Source: JAZGDL01 sp036477795
GTDB taxonomy: Bacteria > Planctomycetota > Phycisphaerae > UBA1845
Length of the DNA: 7,332 nucleotides
Assembly: GCA_036477795.1 (NCBI GenBank)
Contig: JAZGDL010000469.1
Coordinates: 1-7,332 of the forward strand
Reading direction: 5' to 3'
A program made the position numbers and the translations under genes. The notes under the pieces are model-generated. The model had not been told where the DNA came from and did no database searches. It was given only the letters and a program-made list of their open reading frames with translations. Positions 1-6,829 of the stretch are shown here, one piece after another (the first letter of the stretch is position 1; the number at the start of each line of letters is the position of its first letter).

Positions 1-3000
1 ACTTTTCTAATGTCCGCGCTTCGGCTGCGATACCGTTGAGGATCAAGCCGCCCGATTCCCAGTGGAACAGGTCCGGCCTCACGCTCTGGTTGACGAAGTC
101 GCCGGCCAGCATCATGGGTATCGATGACGTGTACTCGATGATTGCACTTTCATAGATCAGAAAGTTGCCGCCGATCTGCATTTGACTCGTTTCGCCAGCC
201 GTCATACCGGGAAAGCCGGGCGGGTCGCAGCCGCCGACCGCCATCTGGTCTGATGATTTCGTTCCGATTTCGAAGTCGCCCGTTGTGGTCAGGCTCATGG
301 AGCCGGTCAAGGCTATGATGGGGCAGGAACCGGTTCCTAGCACACTTTCCGCCGTCAATGCGGCGGTGAGCGGGTCGGACGGGAATTCAACAGCCTTGTA
401 GGTTCCAACCCCACTGACCTCCAACGCCTCGGAGATGTTGATCTGTGCATCGCCGTCGACCAGTAGCTCGGACTTCAGGCCGAAGCCAGCGATGGTGACC
501 TTGCTGAACGTTGTATCCACGTCGTTGATGATCACCGTGCCGTTATCGGCCATCAAAAGGCCGCTGCCAGCGACATCGACTTCGATCTGAATCGTACCTC
601 CCGCCGCTCGAAGCCCACCGGTTCCGGTGACGTTGGCGTTGATCACGACCGTCCCACCGCTTGTTGCCGTAATGACACCCGTGTTGTGGATCGGACCATC
701 CAGCCGCATTGTTACAGGCCGGGACGCCAGCATTGTCCCGTTGTTCTCGAACGTGGAGACCGGGACAATCTGGAGATCGTCAACGGAGCCGATGCGTGAG
801 AAGGCCTGAATCGTGCCGTTGTTCACGATGTCAGCCCGAATGCTGCCAATGCCCGCGATCGTATGGCCGACGTCGTTGATGAGGAGGGTCGGAGTTTTCT
901 GGAGCTGGCTACTCTCCAGTATAGACTCAGCCGTGTTCAGAAAGAGGGTGCCCGCACCCGTCAGCAGGACTTCTTCGCCAATTGCGACTATTTTGCTTTC
1001 TTCAGCGGAGATTTCAAGGCTCCCGTCGTTGTCAATCGTACCTTCGATCAGCGCCGTCTCTTCATCCGCCACCACGACTCGACCTTCAATGCGTAGGTTT
1101 TTAATGGTTGCCTCGCCACTCAGCGTGATTGGAGACGACCTCGGGTCGACTCTCAGCGTGCCGCCTACGATAGTCGCATTAAACCCATCCTCCCTCTTCA
1201 GGAAGATTGGTCCATCTGCAGCAACGATTGCACCACCAACGTTATGTATCAGACCGACTACCACGACTTCCCCGCCACGCACTGTCTGGATTGTCCCCTG
1301 ATTGAGTTTGTCGAAACGATCGAACTTGAGTATCCCACTTCCAATAGCCCCATCCGCAAGGATTAACCCAGCGTTGTGTACTATCCCCTTTATTTGCCCG
1401 GCTCCCTGGATGATATGTCCTTCCATGTTCTCGATTCGTCTCGTCTCGATCTCTGTGCCGAAGCCAAGTTCCGCAGTATCACTCTCGAGCATAACCTTAC
1501 CGTTTCCGCTGCGACTCATCAGCGTCATCTCCGGCGAGTCTTCACGCGGGAAAAACCTTGCTCCTTGGCCTCCAGCGCCTCCTATCTTGATTATGCCATC
1601 GTTCGTAACCTTACCGCCTGCCTGCACTTCAACGTTCGCAGTGTTCATCGTGATTTGTCCGAGATTCTCCAAACCGTCCTCGTCCTCAACCTCGAGTCCT
1701 CCATTGGCCTCGATGAGCAGCGCGGCGCTTTCGCTGAGCCTCAGTTTTGAAACGCTAACATGTTCCTCCAAACGAACTGTGGCATCCGGTCCAATGCGAA
1801 CCGTATATTGTTTCCCGTCTCGCGTGTTGTCGGGCACCTCCCGTGGACACCAGTTTGCCTCGGTCGACCAGAGTTCGTCCTGCTCCCCGATCCACACGCT
1901 CAGTCTTCCTAAACGTGCGTTAAGAGGAAGACCGCACTCAGGTGAATCGAGCTCACAGCAGTCCAGCTTTCCGTTTCCGTTGCAGTCACATTCTTTGCAA
2001 CCTTTGGGAGGCGGACATGTCGCATCTCCCGGCGGGCATATCTCCATGATATCAAGTAGGCCATTTTCGTTGCAGTCCTCCGTGGAGGCGGGAATGAACT
2101 CGTATGCGCCGATGTCCACAACAGGCGAACCATCGCTATCGCCGTCAATGATTCGGTTAGCACCGTCAAGATCCGTACTCATATCGAGCACGGCTTCGTT
2201 GCTGCCGACATCGATGGCTGGTGAGTCAACTAGCAAACGCAGATCGCCGAGGTCATCGTTGGCGCCCTCATCCACGTCGGGCGTGCTTGGATCGTCGCCG
2301 AAGCCGTCGCCACCGTCGTCGGGGTCGCGCACGAATATTGGGTCGGCGTCAATATTGCCTATACCCGCAAAGCCGCCCTGGACTAGGCTGAAGGTCACCG
2401 TGGTATCGCCGGCGATCTCCGCATCCTCATCCGCACTGTCACTGAAGAACACACAGTTGGCTACCGTTGACGTACCGCTGTCGGCGTATATCCCGCCGCC
2501 TTGGATATCAGCGTGGTTTGCGCTGAGCGTGCAGTTCGCCAACGTCAGATCCCCTTGGTTGAATAGATGGATCGCGCCTCCTTGTTGCCCGGCCCGATTC
2601 CCAACAAAAAGGCAATTCACGAATAGAGACGTTGCGGATCCGTTCGAGATAGCCCCACCGTTCTGGTTTGCCCGATTTTCAACGAATTCGCAGTTGACAT
2701 ATTGCGACGAGCTGCCATTGAAGCTCAAGGATGCACCTCCGTTGAAACTGGTCGCAGTATTCTGGGAGAAGCGACAGCTCTCTACGAGTGGCATGGCTCC
2801 TCCGATGTTTGCCATGCCACCTCCCCGTGACGCCGAGTTTCCCTGGACTGAGCAATTTCGGATGGTGGGACTCCCTCCATCGCTAAATATGCCACCGCCA
2901 ATACTATCGGAGAATGTCGATCCACTGGCGTTTCCGCCCGTAATCGTGAAGCCATCCAGGATGGCCGCGATAACGGGAGCGCGTGCCGTAACCACGTGGA

Positions 3001-4756
3001 ATGCGTTGTCCGTCTTCCCGCCTCCTGGGGTATCGTCATCATTCAGGTCACCGCTCAGGATGCTCCGAAAGACCTCGATGTCGCGTTCATCAGGGGTGTC
3101 GGGGTTCGCGAGACCCGCGAAGCCGCCATAGAGATCAACACCATGAATCAACTCAAACGTTGCCGCCTGACTACCGCCAGGCGGCGCCGGGCGATAAACG
3201 CCTTCTGCCACCCGGATTTCCTTGACTCTGCCGTTGGCCGCGCCTGTAGCGTCGAAAGCATCCCGTAATTTGACGAACGCATTGGCCCAGTTCGTTCCGT
3301 TGTTCGCACCTGTTGAACTGTGATCGACGAACAGGACGGACAGGTCGTCGCACTCGTCCGGAACTCCATTTTGGTTCGTATCGAGAGCAGAGCCGAAAAG
3401 GATATCACAGCTATCCGCCCTACCGTTGTCGTTGCAATCCGGCTCACAGTCGTCCGGCACGTCGTTGAAAGTACAATCCTCACTTGTCTTGTTTTCGATG
3501 TCGCAAGCATCCGGAATCCCGTTCTCGTTACAGTCCTGACAGGTCAAGTCCCCGGCGGGGCAATCGGCGATATCGCAGACATCGAGAATTCCGTTGGGTT
3601 GACAATCTCGGATGATGCGTGTCGGACGAACACCCAAATAATGCGGCCTATCAACGAACTCGGGGTCACTCGTGACAATCGGCAGAGATTGAACCAATGT
3701 CCCGTCGTCCGCCTGGAAGATGAGGATCTTGCCCGTTGCGCCCGTCCGATCGCTCGCCACATAGAGGAGCTGACGGTCCGGCCCCCAAGCCAAACCCTGC
3801 GGTCCAGCGAGTCCGAAGACGTCCGGCTCTACAAAATCATCCAGAGGTTGGGCGACATCAGTCGCTGTTCCGTGATACCGCTGTATTCTGTTCTGCAGAT
3901 GGACGCCAACGAGAAGATCATCCTGCGCGTCGAAGACCATACCGGTTGGCGACGCGCCGAGTTGTGTGGAGTCGACGAAGACGCGGATGAAACTACCATC
4001 CAGGCCAAACTCGATAATACGTGAATTGCCCCTTTGGCTCCCGACCAACAGAGTGCCCCAAGGGGTTAAAAGCATGTCCGTCGGGCCTACGAGCCCGCCT
4101 TCCTGATACGGCACGAATGTCGAAAAGTGTTCAGACGAGACATCTAGCGCAAGGATCCGATCGTTCCCCCAGCTCGCTACTAGAAGCGTGTCCATATCAA
4201 GGAATAGCAGACCAGCCGGCAATTCGAGGTCTGAGTCCGAAAAGAACCGAACCAGATTGCCCGTTACGCCGTTGAACTCAATGACGCTATTCGTTAACGT
4301 GCTGGAGATGAATACATTCCCATTCGCACTGAACTCGACATGGTGGGCGAAATCCAGGGAGAAGTTCGGCCCACCGCCAGGGGGAACAAAGAAGCCGAGG
4401 GCATTGCCCGTGTTCAGGTCGAATAGAGAGACGCTGTCCGATCCTCTGTTGCAGACGAACAACTCGATGCCCGCAACGCGCTCCTCCTCGTCCGGGATAT
4501 CGTTTTCATTGCAATCCGGAAAGCCCGTGCCCGCGTGGGCGATGGAAGTGTGTTTCCAGGGTAACGATTGGTCCTGCGCTGTTCCATCAGTTCGGCGCGG
4601 TTGTCCGCCCGCCCCCGCTGGCTCATTCACGTGCCAGAGCGTCGCAGCCGCACATACAGCTACAACCGTGAGGACAACCCGCCCCGATGGGGCTATCGTG
4701 ACTTGTATCATCTGACGCTTCGCTGTGCTGATTGATCGTGCCCTGGCATCCCTCAT
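1..4756 (-). CDS. Giant modular secreted protein (beta-propeller, calcium loops, beta-helix, beta-solenoid), C-terminal part missing
   Basis: The frame is open from the ATG at 4756 to the left edge: 1585 codons with no stop, so the 3' end lies outside. Residues 16-44 hold KRQ followed by a hydrophobic run (VVLTVVAVCAAATLW), a signal peptide or membrane anchor. Residues 81-92 are a calcium-loop motif (DCNENDIPDEEE). About 95-375 resemble an NHL/YVTN-type beta-propeller, with repeated 'LFVCNRGSDSV', 'LLVASWGNDRI' and 'LYVASDRTGA' strands. Residues 384-470 hold five calcium loops. About 473-888 form a right-handed beta-helix like the choice-of-anchor Q proteins, starting at LFVDHSSTGANNGTNWANAF and ending DLDGANRIIDGD...VDIGAYEF. 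Two more calcium loops follow (894-936), then a W-x(9)-W-x(5)-W segment (about 955-971) and a beta-solenoid to the edge. An in-frame ATG at 4786 is an alternative start; a stop at 4805-4807 bars anything longer. No good Shine-Dalgarno precedes either. The role is probably structural or adhesive at the cell surface; no catalytic motif was recognised. Confidence 0.88.
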   Translation of the reverse strand, partial: MRDARARSISTAKRQMIQVTIAPSGRVVLTVVAVCAAATLWHVNEPAGAGGQPRRTDGTAQDQSLPWKHTSIAHAGTGFPDCNENDIPDEEERVAGIELFVCNRGSDSVSLFDLNTGNALGFFVPPGGGPNFSLDFAHHVEFSANGNVFISSTLTNSVIEFNGVTGNLVRFFSDSDLELPAGLLFLDMDTLLVASWGNDRILALDVSSEHFSTFVPYQEGGLVGPTDMLLTPWGTLLVGSQRGNSRIIEFGLDGSFIRVFVDSTQLGASPTGMVFDAQDDLLVGVHLQNRIQRYHGTATDVAQPLDDFVEPDVFGLAGPQGLAWGPDRQLLYVASDRTGATGKILIFQADDGTLVQSLPIVTSDPEFVDRPHYLGVRPTRIIRDCQPNGILDVCDIADCPAGDLTCQDCNENGIPDACDIENKTSEDCTFNDVPDDCEPDCNDNGRADSCDILFGSALDTNQNGVPDECDDLSVLFVDHSSTGANNGTNWANAFVKLRDAFDATGAANGRVKEIRVAEGVYRPAPPGGSQAATFELIHGVDLYGGFAGLANPDTPDERDIEVFRSILSGDLNDDDTPGGGKTDNAFHVVTARAPVIAAILDGFTITGGNASGSTFSDSIGGGIFSDGGSPTIRNCSVQGNSASRGGGMANIGGAMPLVESCRFSQNTATSFNGGASLSFNGSSSQYVNCEFVENRANQNGGAISNGSATSLFVNCLFVGNRAGQQGGAIHLFNQGDLTLANCTLSANHADIQGGGIYADSGTSTVANCVFFSDSADEDAEIAGDTTVTFSLVQGGFAGIGNIDADPIFVRDPDDGGDGFGDDPSTPDVDEGANDDLGDLRLLVDSPAIDVGSNEAVLDMSTDLDGANRIIDGDSDGSPVVDIGAYEFIPASTEDCNENGLLDIMEICPPGDATCPPPKGCKECDCNGNGKLDCCELDSPECGLPLNARLGRLSVWIGEQDELWSTEANWCPREVPDNTRDGKQYTVRIGPDATVRLEEHVSVSKLRLSESAALLIEANGGLEVEDEDGLENLGQITMNTANVEVQAGGKVTNDGIIKIGGAGGQGARFFPREDSPEMTLMSRSGNGKVMLESDTAELGFGTEIETRRIENMEGHIIQGAGQIKGIVHNAGLILADGAIGSGILKFDRFDKLNQGTIQTVRGGEVVVVGLIHNVGGAIVAADGPIFLKREDGFNATIVGGTLRVDPRSSPITLSGEATIKNLRIEGRVVVADEETALIEGTIDNDGSLEISAEESKIVAIGEEVLLTGAGTLFLNTAESILESSQLQKTPTLLINDVGHTIAGIGSIRADIVNNGTIQAFSRIGSVDDLQIVPVSTFENNGTMLASRPVTMRLDGPIHNTGVITATSGGTVVINANVTGTGGLRAAGGTIQIEVDVAGSGLLMADNGTVIINDVDTTFSKVTIAGFGLKSELLVDGDAQINISEALEVSGVGTYKAVEFPSDPLTAALTAESVLGTGSCPIIALTGSMSLTTTGDFEIGTKSSDQMAVGGCDPPGFPGMTAGETSQMQIGGNFLIYESAIIEYTSSIPMMLAGDFVNQSVRPDLFHWESGGLILNGIAAEARTLEK
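524..1675 (-). repeat. Beta-solenoid repeats (L/I-x-N-x-G-x-I turns)
   Basis: Residues 1028-1411 of the giant protein contain irregular turns such as LENLGQI, VTNDGII, IVHNAGLI, LIHNVGGAIV, IDNDGSLEI, IVNNGTIQA, FENNGTM and IHNTGVIT. Motifs LTGAGTLFL and VTGTGGLRA lie among them. Such turns are typical of extracellular beta-solenoids, including autotransporter- and adhesin-like passenger domains. The copies differ in sequence and spacing, so there is no recent tandem duplication at the DNA level. The region beyond 1411 continues in a similar style (LTTTGDFEIG, MQIGGNFLI, LAGDFVNQS) up to the edge. Confidence 0.6.
1943..2077 (-). repeat. Second Cys-rich calcium-loop linker of the giant protein
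   Basis: Residues 894-938 contain two further calcium-loop motifs, DCNENGLLDIMEIC and DCNGNGKLDCCEL, separated by a Pro- and Cys-rich stretch (CPPPKGCKEC). Nine cysteines fall between residues 895 and 941. The segment separates the beta-helix from the following beta-solenoid, the same placement between domains as the five-loop array. It is a structural linker by inference. Confidence 0.65.
2432..2947 (-). repeat. Beta-helix turns with a regular NC-motif ladder
   Basis: Residues 604-775 of the giant protein hold about six solenoid turns of the form NCxFxxNxAxxGGxI. The Cys of each turn falls at residues 635, 661, 689, 715, 742 and 768, a spacing of 26, 28, 26, 27 and 26. Gly-rich turns such as IGGGIF, RGGGMA, NGGAI, QGGAI and QGGGIY follow each one. 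In parallel beta-helices such equivalent residues stack on top of each other, so this predicts a column of six cysteines along one face. The turns belong to the beta-helix domain that closes with the VDIGAYE motif. Confidence 0.7.
3347..3607 (-). repeat. Array of five Cys-flanked calcium-binding loops inside the giant protein
   Basis: Residues 384-470 contain five tandem copies of a DCNxNGIPDxCD-type motif: DCQPNGILDVCDI, DCNENGIPDACDI, DCTFNDVPDDCEP, DCNDNGRADSCDI and DTNQNGVPDECDD. Asp and Asn at alternating positions resemble the calcium loops of thrombospondin type 3 repeats and EF-hand-like dockerin loops. Eleven cysteines lie in the 87 residues, mostly in pairs bracketing each loop, so disulfides are likely after export. 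The array sits exactly between the beta-propeller and the beta-helix, which suggests a calcium-stiffened spacer. Metal binding is inferred from the motif. Confidence 0.75.
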
Positions 4757-4801
4757 GGCTTGCGTCCCGTGCGCGAACCAGCCCATCTTCAGCTTAGGTC
4801 G

Positions 4802-4830
4802 ATTTTATCAGATTCCCCCGTAGAACACAA
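4802..4830 (-). promoter_or_regulatory. Possible sigma70-type promoter of the giant gene
   Basis: Read on the minus strand, TTGTGT (4825-4830) is followed after exactly 17 bases by TAAAAT (4802-4807). The -10 box matches the consensus at five of six bases and the -35 box at only three. Transcription would begin near 4795, leaving a leader of about 40 bases before the ATG at 4756, or about 10 before the alternative ATG at 4786. That favours 4756 as the start. The call rests on pattern alone, and planctomycete promoters are poorly matched by this consensus. Confidence 0.3.
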
Positions 4831-4905
4831 CGGGACGAGGCCGGATCAAAGTTGTCCGCAGCGAAGCCGGTCCGGATCAGCCGCCATGACGGGGAGGAGA
4901 GGCGG

Positions 4906-5097
4906 TCAGTCGGTTTCCTTGGGTACCCACCAGGCTCGCGGCCCGGGGTGAAAGCCGGTGACCCCAAGCGGGCTGAACTCGACGCCGCGAATCCGGCTGT
5001 TGAACGCCCACATTATCGGCCTGTGCCAGAGAAACGTGTACGGCCGGTCGTCGTAAATGAGCTTCTGAATCTGCCGGAATTCTTCGATAATCTGAGG
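4906..5097 (-). pseudogene. 3' remnant of a family 5 solute-binding protein gene (dipeptide/oligopeptide ABC transporter type)
   Basis: About 63 codons ending in a TGA at 4906-4908 read like the extreme C terminus of SBP_bac_5 periplasmic binding proteins. An amphipathic segment, EEFRQIQKLIYDDRPYTFLW, is followed by WAFNSRIRGVEFSPLG and the end GPRAWWVPK. In that family this region is the last helix and strands of a protein of roughly 500-600 residues. Upstream of about 5097 the resemblance stops, although the frame stays open back to an ATG at 5178, so roughly nine tenths of the gene is missing. No permease or ATPase gene accompanies it. It is probably a dead fragment left by a deletion or rearrangement. 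The family call comes from motif recognition only. Confidence 0.55.
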
Positions 5098-5225
5098 CGC
5101 GGAGATGGCGGGGCTTCGGGGCGTTGCGTCGATAGCTTCTGCTCTCCATCCGTTCATAGCCCGACCTTGAACATGCAATGGGCCTCATTCCGCCCGATTC
5201 GATCTACACCAAAACTTCGGCCCGT

Positions 5226-5366
5226 GATACAATGTACTGGACTGATTCGTTCACCGGCAAAATCCAGCGTGGCAACGTGGACGGATCCGCCGTTGAAGAC
5301 CTCGTCACAAGGGTGTTGGAGTCCCCGAAAGGAATCGCCCTGGACCCGGTTACGGGTGAGCGGTGG
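5226..5366 (+). pseudogene. Single YWTD (LDL-receptor class B) beta-propeller blade, gene fragment
   Basis: Translated in the frame of the ATG at 5178, this segment begins DTMYWTDSFTGKIQRGNVDG and continues with SAVEDLVTRVLESPKGIALD before PVTG. That is one nearly complete YWTD repeat, where MYWTD, the KIQR-N-DGS turn and the P-GIALD strand are the family hallmarks. Intact proteins need several such blades to close a propeller. Here the pattern ends at 'GERW', where the next blade would be expected to begin, and the frame stops soon after, near 5426. The upstream codons (5178-5225) show no domain. I read it as a fragment of a lost extracellular propeller gene rather than a small gene. A short expressed peptide cannot be excluded. 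Confidence 0.55.
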
Positions 5367-5399
5367 GCTCCTTTGAGGATGCCTGGATCAATGCCCAGC

Positions 5400-5419
5400 G
5401 GGCCGTGGGAGCCATGCCC
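5400..5419. repeat. Small imperfect palindrome (GGGC...GCCC)
   Basis: The 20 bases pair as a GGGC/GCCC outer stem and a TGG/CCA inner stem, with a small internal loop and a three-base loop. It lies just after the YWTD relic, in sequence with no protein character. It may belong to a dispersed intergenic repeat family, but a single copy in this window cannot show that. It has no downstream T-run, so it is not a typical terminator. Confidence 0.3.
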
Positions 5420-5475
5420 TAGGTAGCTTGAGGACGCCATCCGGCAGTGAAAAGCAAGGATTCCGCGAAGGCGTT

Positions 5476-5499
5476 CCGCTCTCGCTTGCGCGGGAGCGG
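5476..5499. repeat. Strong 10-bp hairpin upstream of the dockerin gene
   Basis: Arms CCGCTCTCGC (5476-5485) and GCGGGAGCGG (5490-5499) pair over ten positions, with a single G-U pair and a TTGC loop. This is by far the most stable inverted repeat I noticed in the gap. No T-run follows on the plus strand, so it is a poor intrinsic terminator. It ends 22 bases before the ATG at 5522 and just ahead of the likely ribosome-binding site (AGGT at 5507-5510). It could be a 5' leader structure or a copy of a REP-like intergenic palindrome. Confidence 0.5.
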
Positions 5500-5521
5500 C
5501 TTGTGCAGGTAGAAATGGGAA

Positions 5522-6829
5522 ATGTCGGTCAAGAAGAGTCAAGGAGCGCATAGGACAGTGACGACATTTCCGTTCACATCGAACGCTTTCGTGTTGACAG
5601 CAGCCCTCAGCGTCGCGTCGATGCGGGCCAATCCGATCGTGTTGGAGCTCGGGTTTGAAATCACTCAGGAGGCGTCGGAGCTTGCGCATCCGACGCAGAT
5701 CACCTTCGGCCCGGACGGCCGGTTGTACGTGGCCACTCTTGATGGTGCAATCCTCGCCTTTGAGTATGGCCCGGATGGGATTGCTGGTGGACCTGATGTC
5801 GTGGCGATCGGCGTTGGATCGCTGCTGCTCGGCATCGGGTTTGACGCTGATGGCTTCCTGTACGCGTCATCCAACAATGGCACGGAGAATTCCGGATTCC
5901 TCGCGCGGCTTATCGACCAGGATCAAGACGGTTGCTACGAGACACAGCAGCGTTTCGTCACCGACCTACCCAATGCCGATCATCACAATGACCAGATTGC
6001 CATCAGCGGTCGCACGCTGTATGTCGGCATGGGCTCACGCACCGACGGCGGCGAGCAAGACGATGTCATTCCGGTACCCGCTGCTACGTTGCTTCGCGTT
6101 GACCTTGACCCCATAAACTTTGACTCGCCGGTGGAAGTGTACGCGTATGGACTGCGCAACGCTTTCGGGATCGCGATTGATGAGCAGCAACGCATATGGG
6201 TGGGGGACAACGGTCGCGATAGCCCATTGTTACCGGACGAGCTGCACATCATCATTCCCGGCGCACACCACGGGTTTCCTCACGAGCCAGCGCTGGAAGA
6301 TTTCGTCCCCCCAGTGGTAACCCTTGGATGCGGAACCTCCGCTGACGGGCTGGACTTTTATCCCGCGTGCGGACCTTGGGGGCCTGAGTTTTCGGGGAAC
6401 ATCTTTATCACTCGATTCGACTACGAACGTGACGATCCTGGCGGCGTGGGAATGGATGTGGTTCGCATCGTTCTGGACCGGTCTGATCCGGACAGGCCGA
6501 CTGGAAATCCGACGATCTTCGCCAAGGGGTTCTTTCATCCGCTCGATGCCGAGGTTGACCCGTATGGCAATCTGCTCATCATGGAGCATGGCACCCGGGG
6601 CCCGGGGATAGATGGGCGCATTTTTCGAATCGCACTGGACCTTCGCCTGCCCGGAGACTGCGACAGCGACGGTATTGTCACTCTGACAGACTACGGTTTG
6701 TTCGTAAACTGCATCACAGGTCCCGGCGGAGAGTTCTCCCCGGGGTGCAGTTGTGCCGACGCCAACGGTGATCGAGACGTAGACCTAGGTGACTTCGCCG
6801 CGTTTCAGGTCGCCTTCACCGGTCCTTAG
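5522..6829 (+). CDS. Exported glucose/sorbosone dehydrogenase-like beta-propeller with C-terminal type I dockerin
   Basis: The protein has 435 residues. Residues 1-37 form a signal peptide (KK and R early, then a hydrophobic core at 20-33). Residues about 40-372 resemble the PQQ-dependent glucose/sorbosone dehydrogenase propeller (GSDH family). The markers are HHNDQIAISG-RTLYVGMGSR (H155 aligns with the catalytic His), YGLRNAFGIAID (R212), IWVGDNG, DELHIIIPGAHHGFP, and HPLDAEVDPYGNLLIMEHG before GRIFRI. Such enzymes oxidise sugars or other alcohols in the periplasm or outside the cell; substrate and cofactor here are unknown. Residues 378-434 are a dockerin with two calcium loops: D379, D381, D383, D390 and D413, N415, D417, D419, D421, D424. 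The start is fixed by an in-frame TAG at 5510-5512; AGGT at 5507-5510 may be the ribosome-binding site, with 11 bases spacing. The 3' end overlaps the convergent TPR gene. Confidence 0.85.
   Translation: MSVKKSQGAHRTVTTFPFTSNAFVLTAALSVASMRANPIVLELGFEITQEASELAHPTQITFGPDGRLYVATLDGAILAFEYGPDGIAGGPDVVAIGVGSLLLGIGFDADGFLYASSNNGTENSGFLARLIDQDQDGCYETQQRFVTDLPNADHHNDQIAISGRTLYVGMGSRTDGGEQDDVIPVPAATLLRVDLDPINFDSPVEVYAYGLRNAFGIAIDEQQRIWVGDNGRDSPLLPDELHIIIPGAHHGFPHEPALEDFVPPVVTLGCGTSADGLDFYPACGPWGPEFSGNIFITRFDYERDDPGGVGMDVVRIVLDRSDPDRPTGNPTIFAKGFFHPLDAEVDPYGNLLIMEHGTRGPGIDGRIFRIALDLRLPGDCDSDGIVTLTDYGLFVNCITGPGGEFSPGCSCADANGDRDVDLGDFAAFQVAFTGP

Larger units (their letters stand above)
4757..5521. other. 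Gene-free gap between divergent genes, holding two gene relics and hairpins
   Basis: No intact gene is visible in these 765 bases. From left to right they hold the possible promoter of the giant gene, a relic of a solute-binding protein gene on the minus strand (4906-5097), an unassigned stretch (5098-5225), a single YWTD blade on the plus strand (5226-5366), and about 155 bases with two inverted repeats leading to the dockerin gene. Short open frames across it in other phases show no recognisable protein character. I saw no terminal inverted repeats or target duplications around the relics. No convincing promoter for the gene at 5522 was found. Confidence 0.6.

Noticed and set aside
2432..2947. 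CRISPR array or DNA tandem repeat, because of the 78-84 base periodicity
   Set aside because: The periodicity exists at protein level only; the DNA of the turns is diverged and no identical repeats or spacers are present.
1302..3131. A 609-codon open frame on the plus strand
   Set aside because: It is the antisense shadow of the giant gene. Its product is a Ser/Pro/Leu-rich string with no domain, while the minus strand over the same bases encodes the calcium loops, beta-helix and solenoid without a stop.
3320..4024. A 234-codon plus-strand frame, with other short frames at 813-1301 and 4188-4715
   Set aside because: All lie opposite the propeller, linker, solenoid or N-terminal part of the giant gene and show no protein family character.
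5476..5499. Intrinsic terminator
   Set aside because: The hairpin is strong, but no run of T follows on either strand and no intact gene ends immediately upstream.
5204..5689. A 161-codon minus-strand frame over the gap and the start of the dockerin gene
   Set aside because: It runs antisense to the YWTD blade and to the signal peptide region of the dehydrogenase-dockerin gene. Its Arg-, His- and Cys-rich product resembles nothing I recognise.
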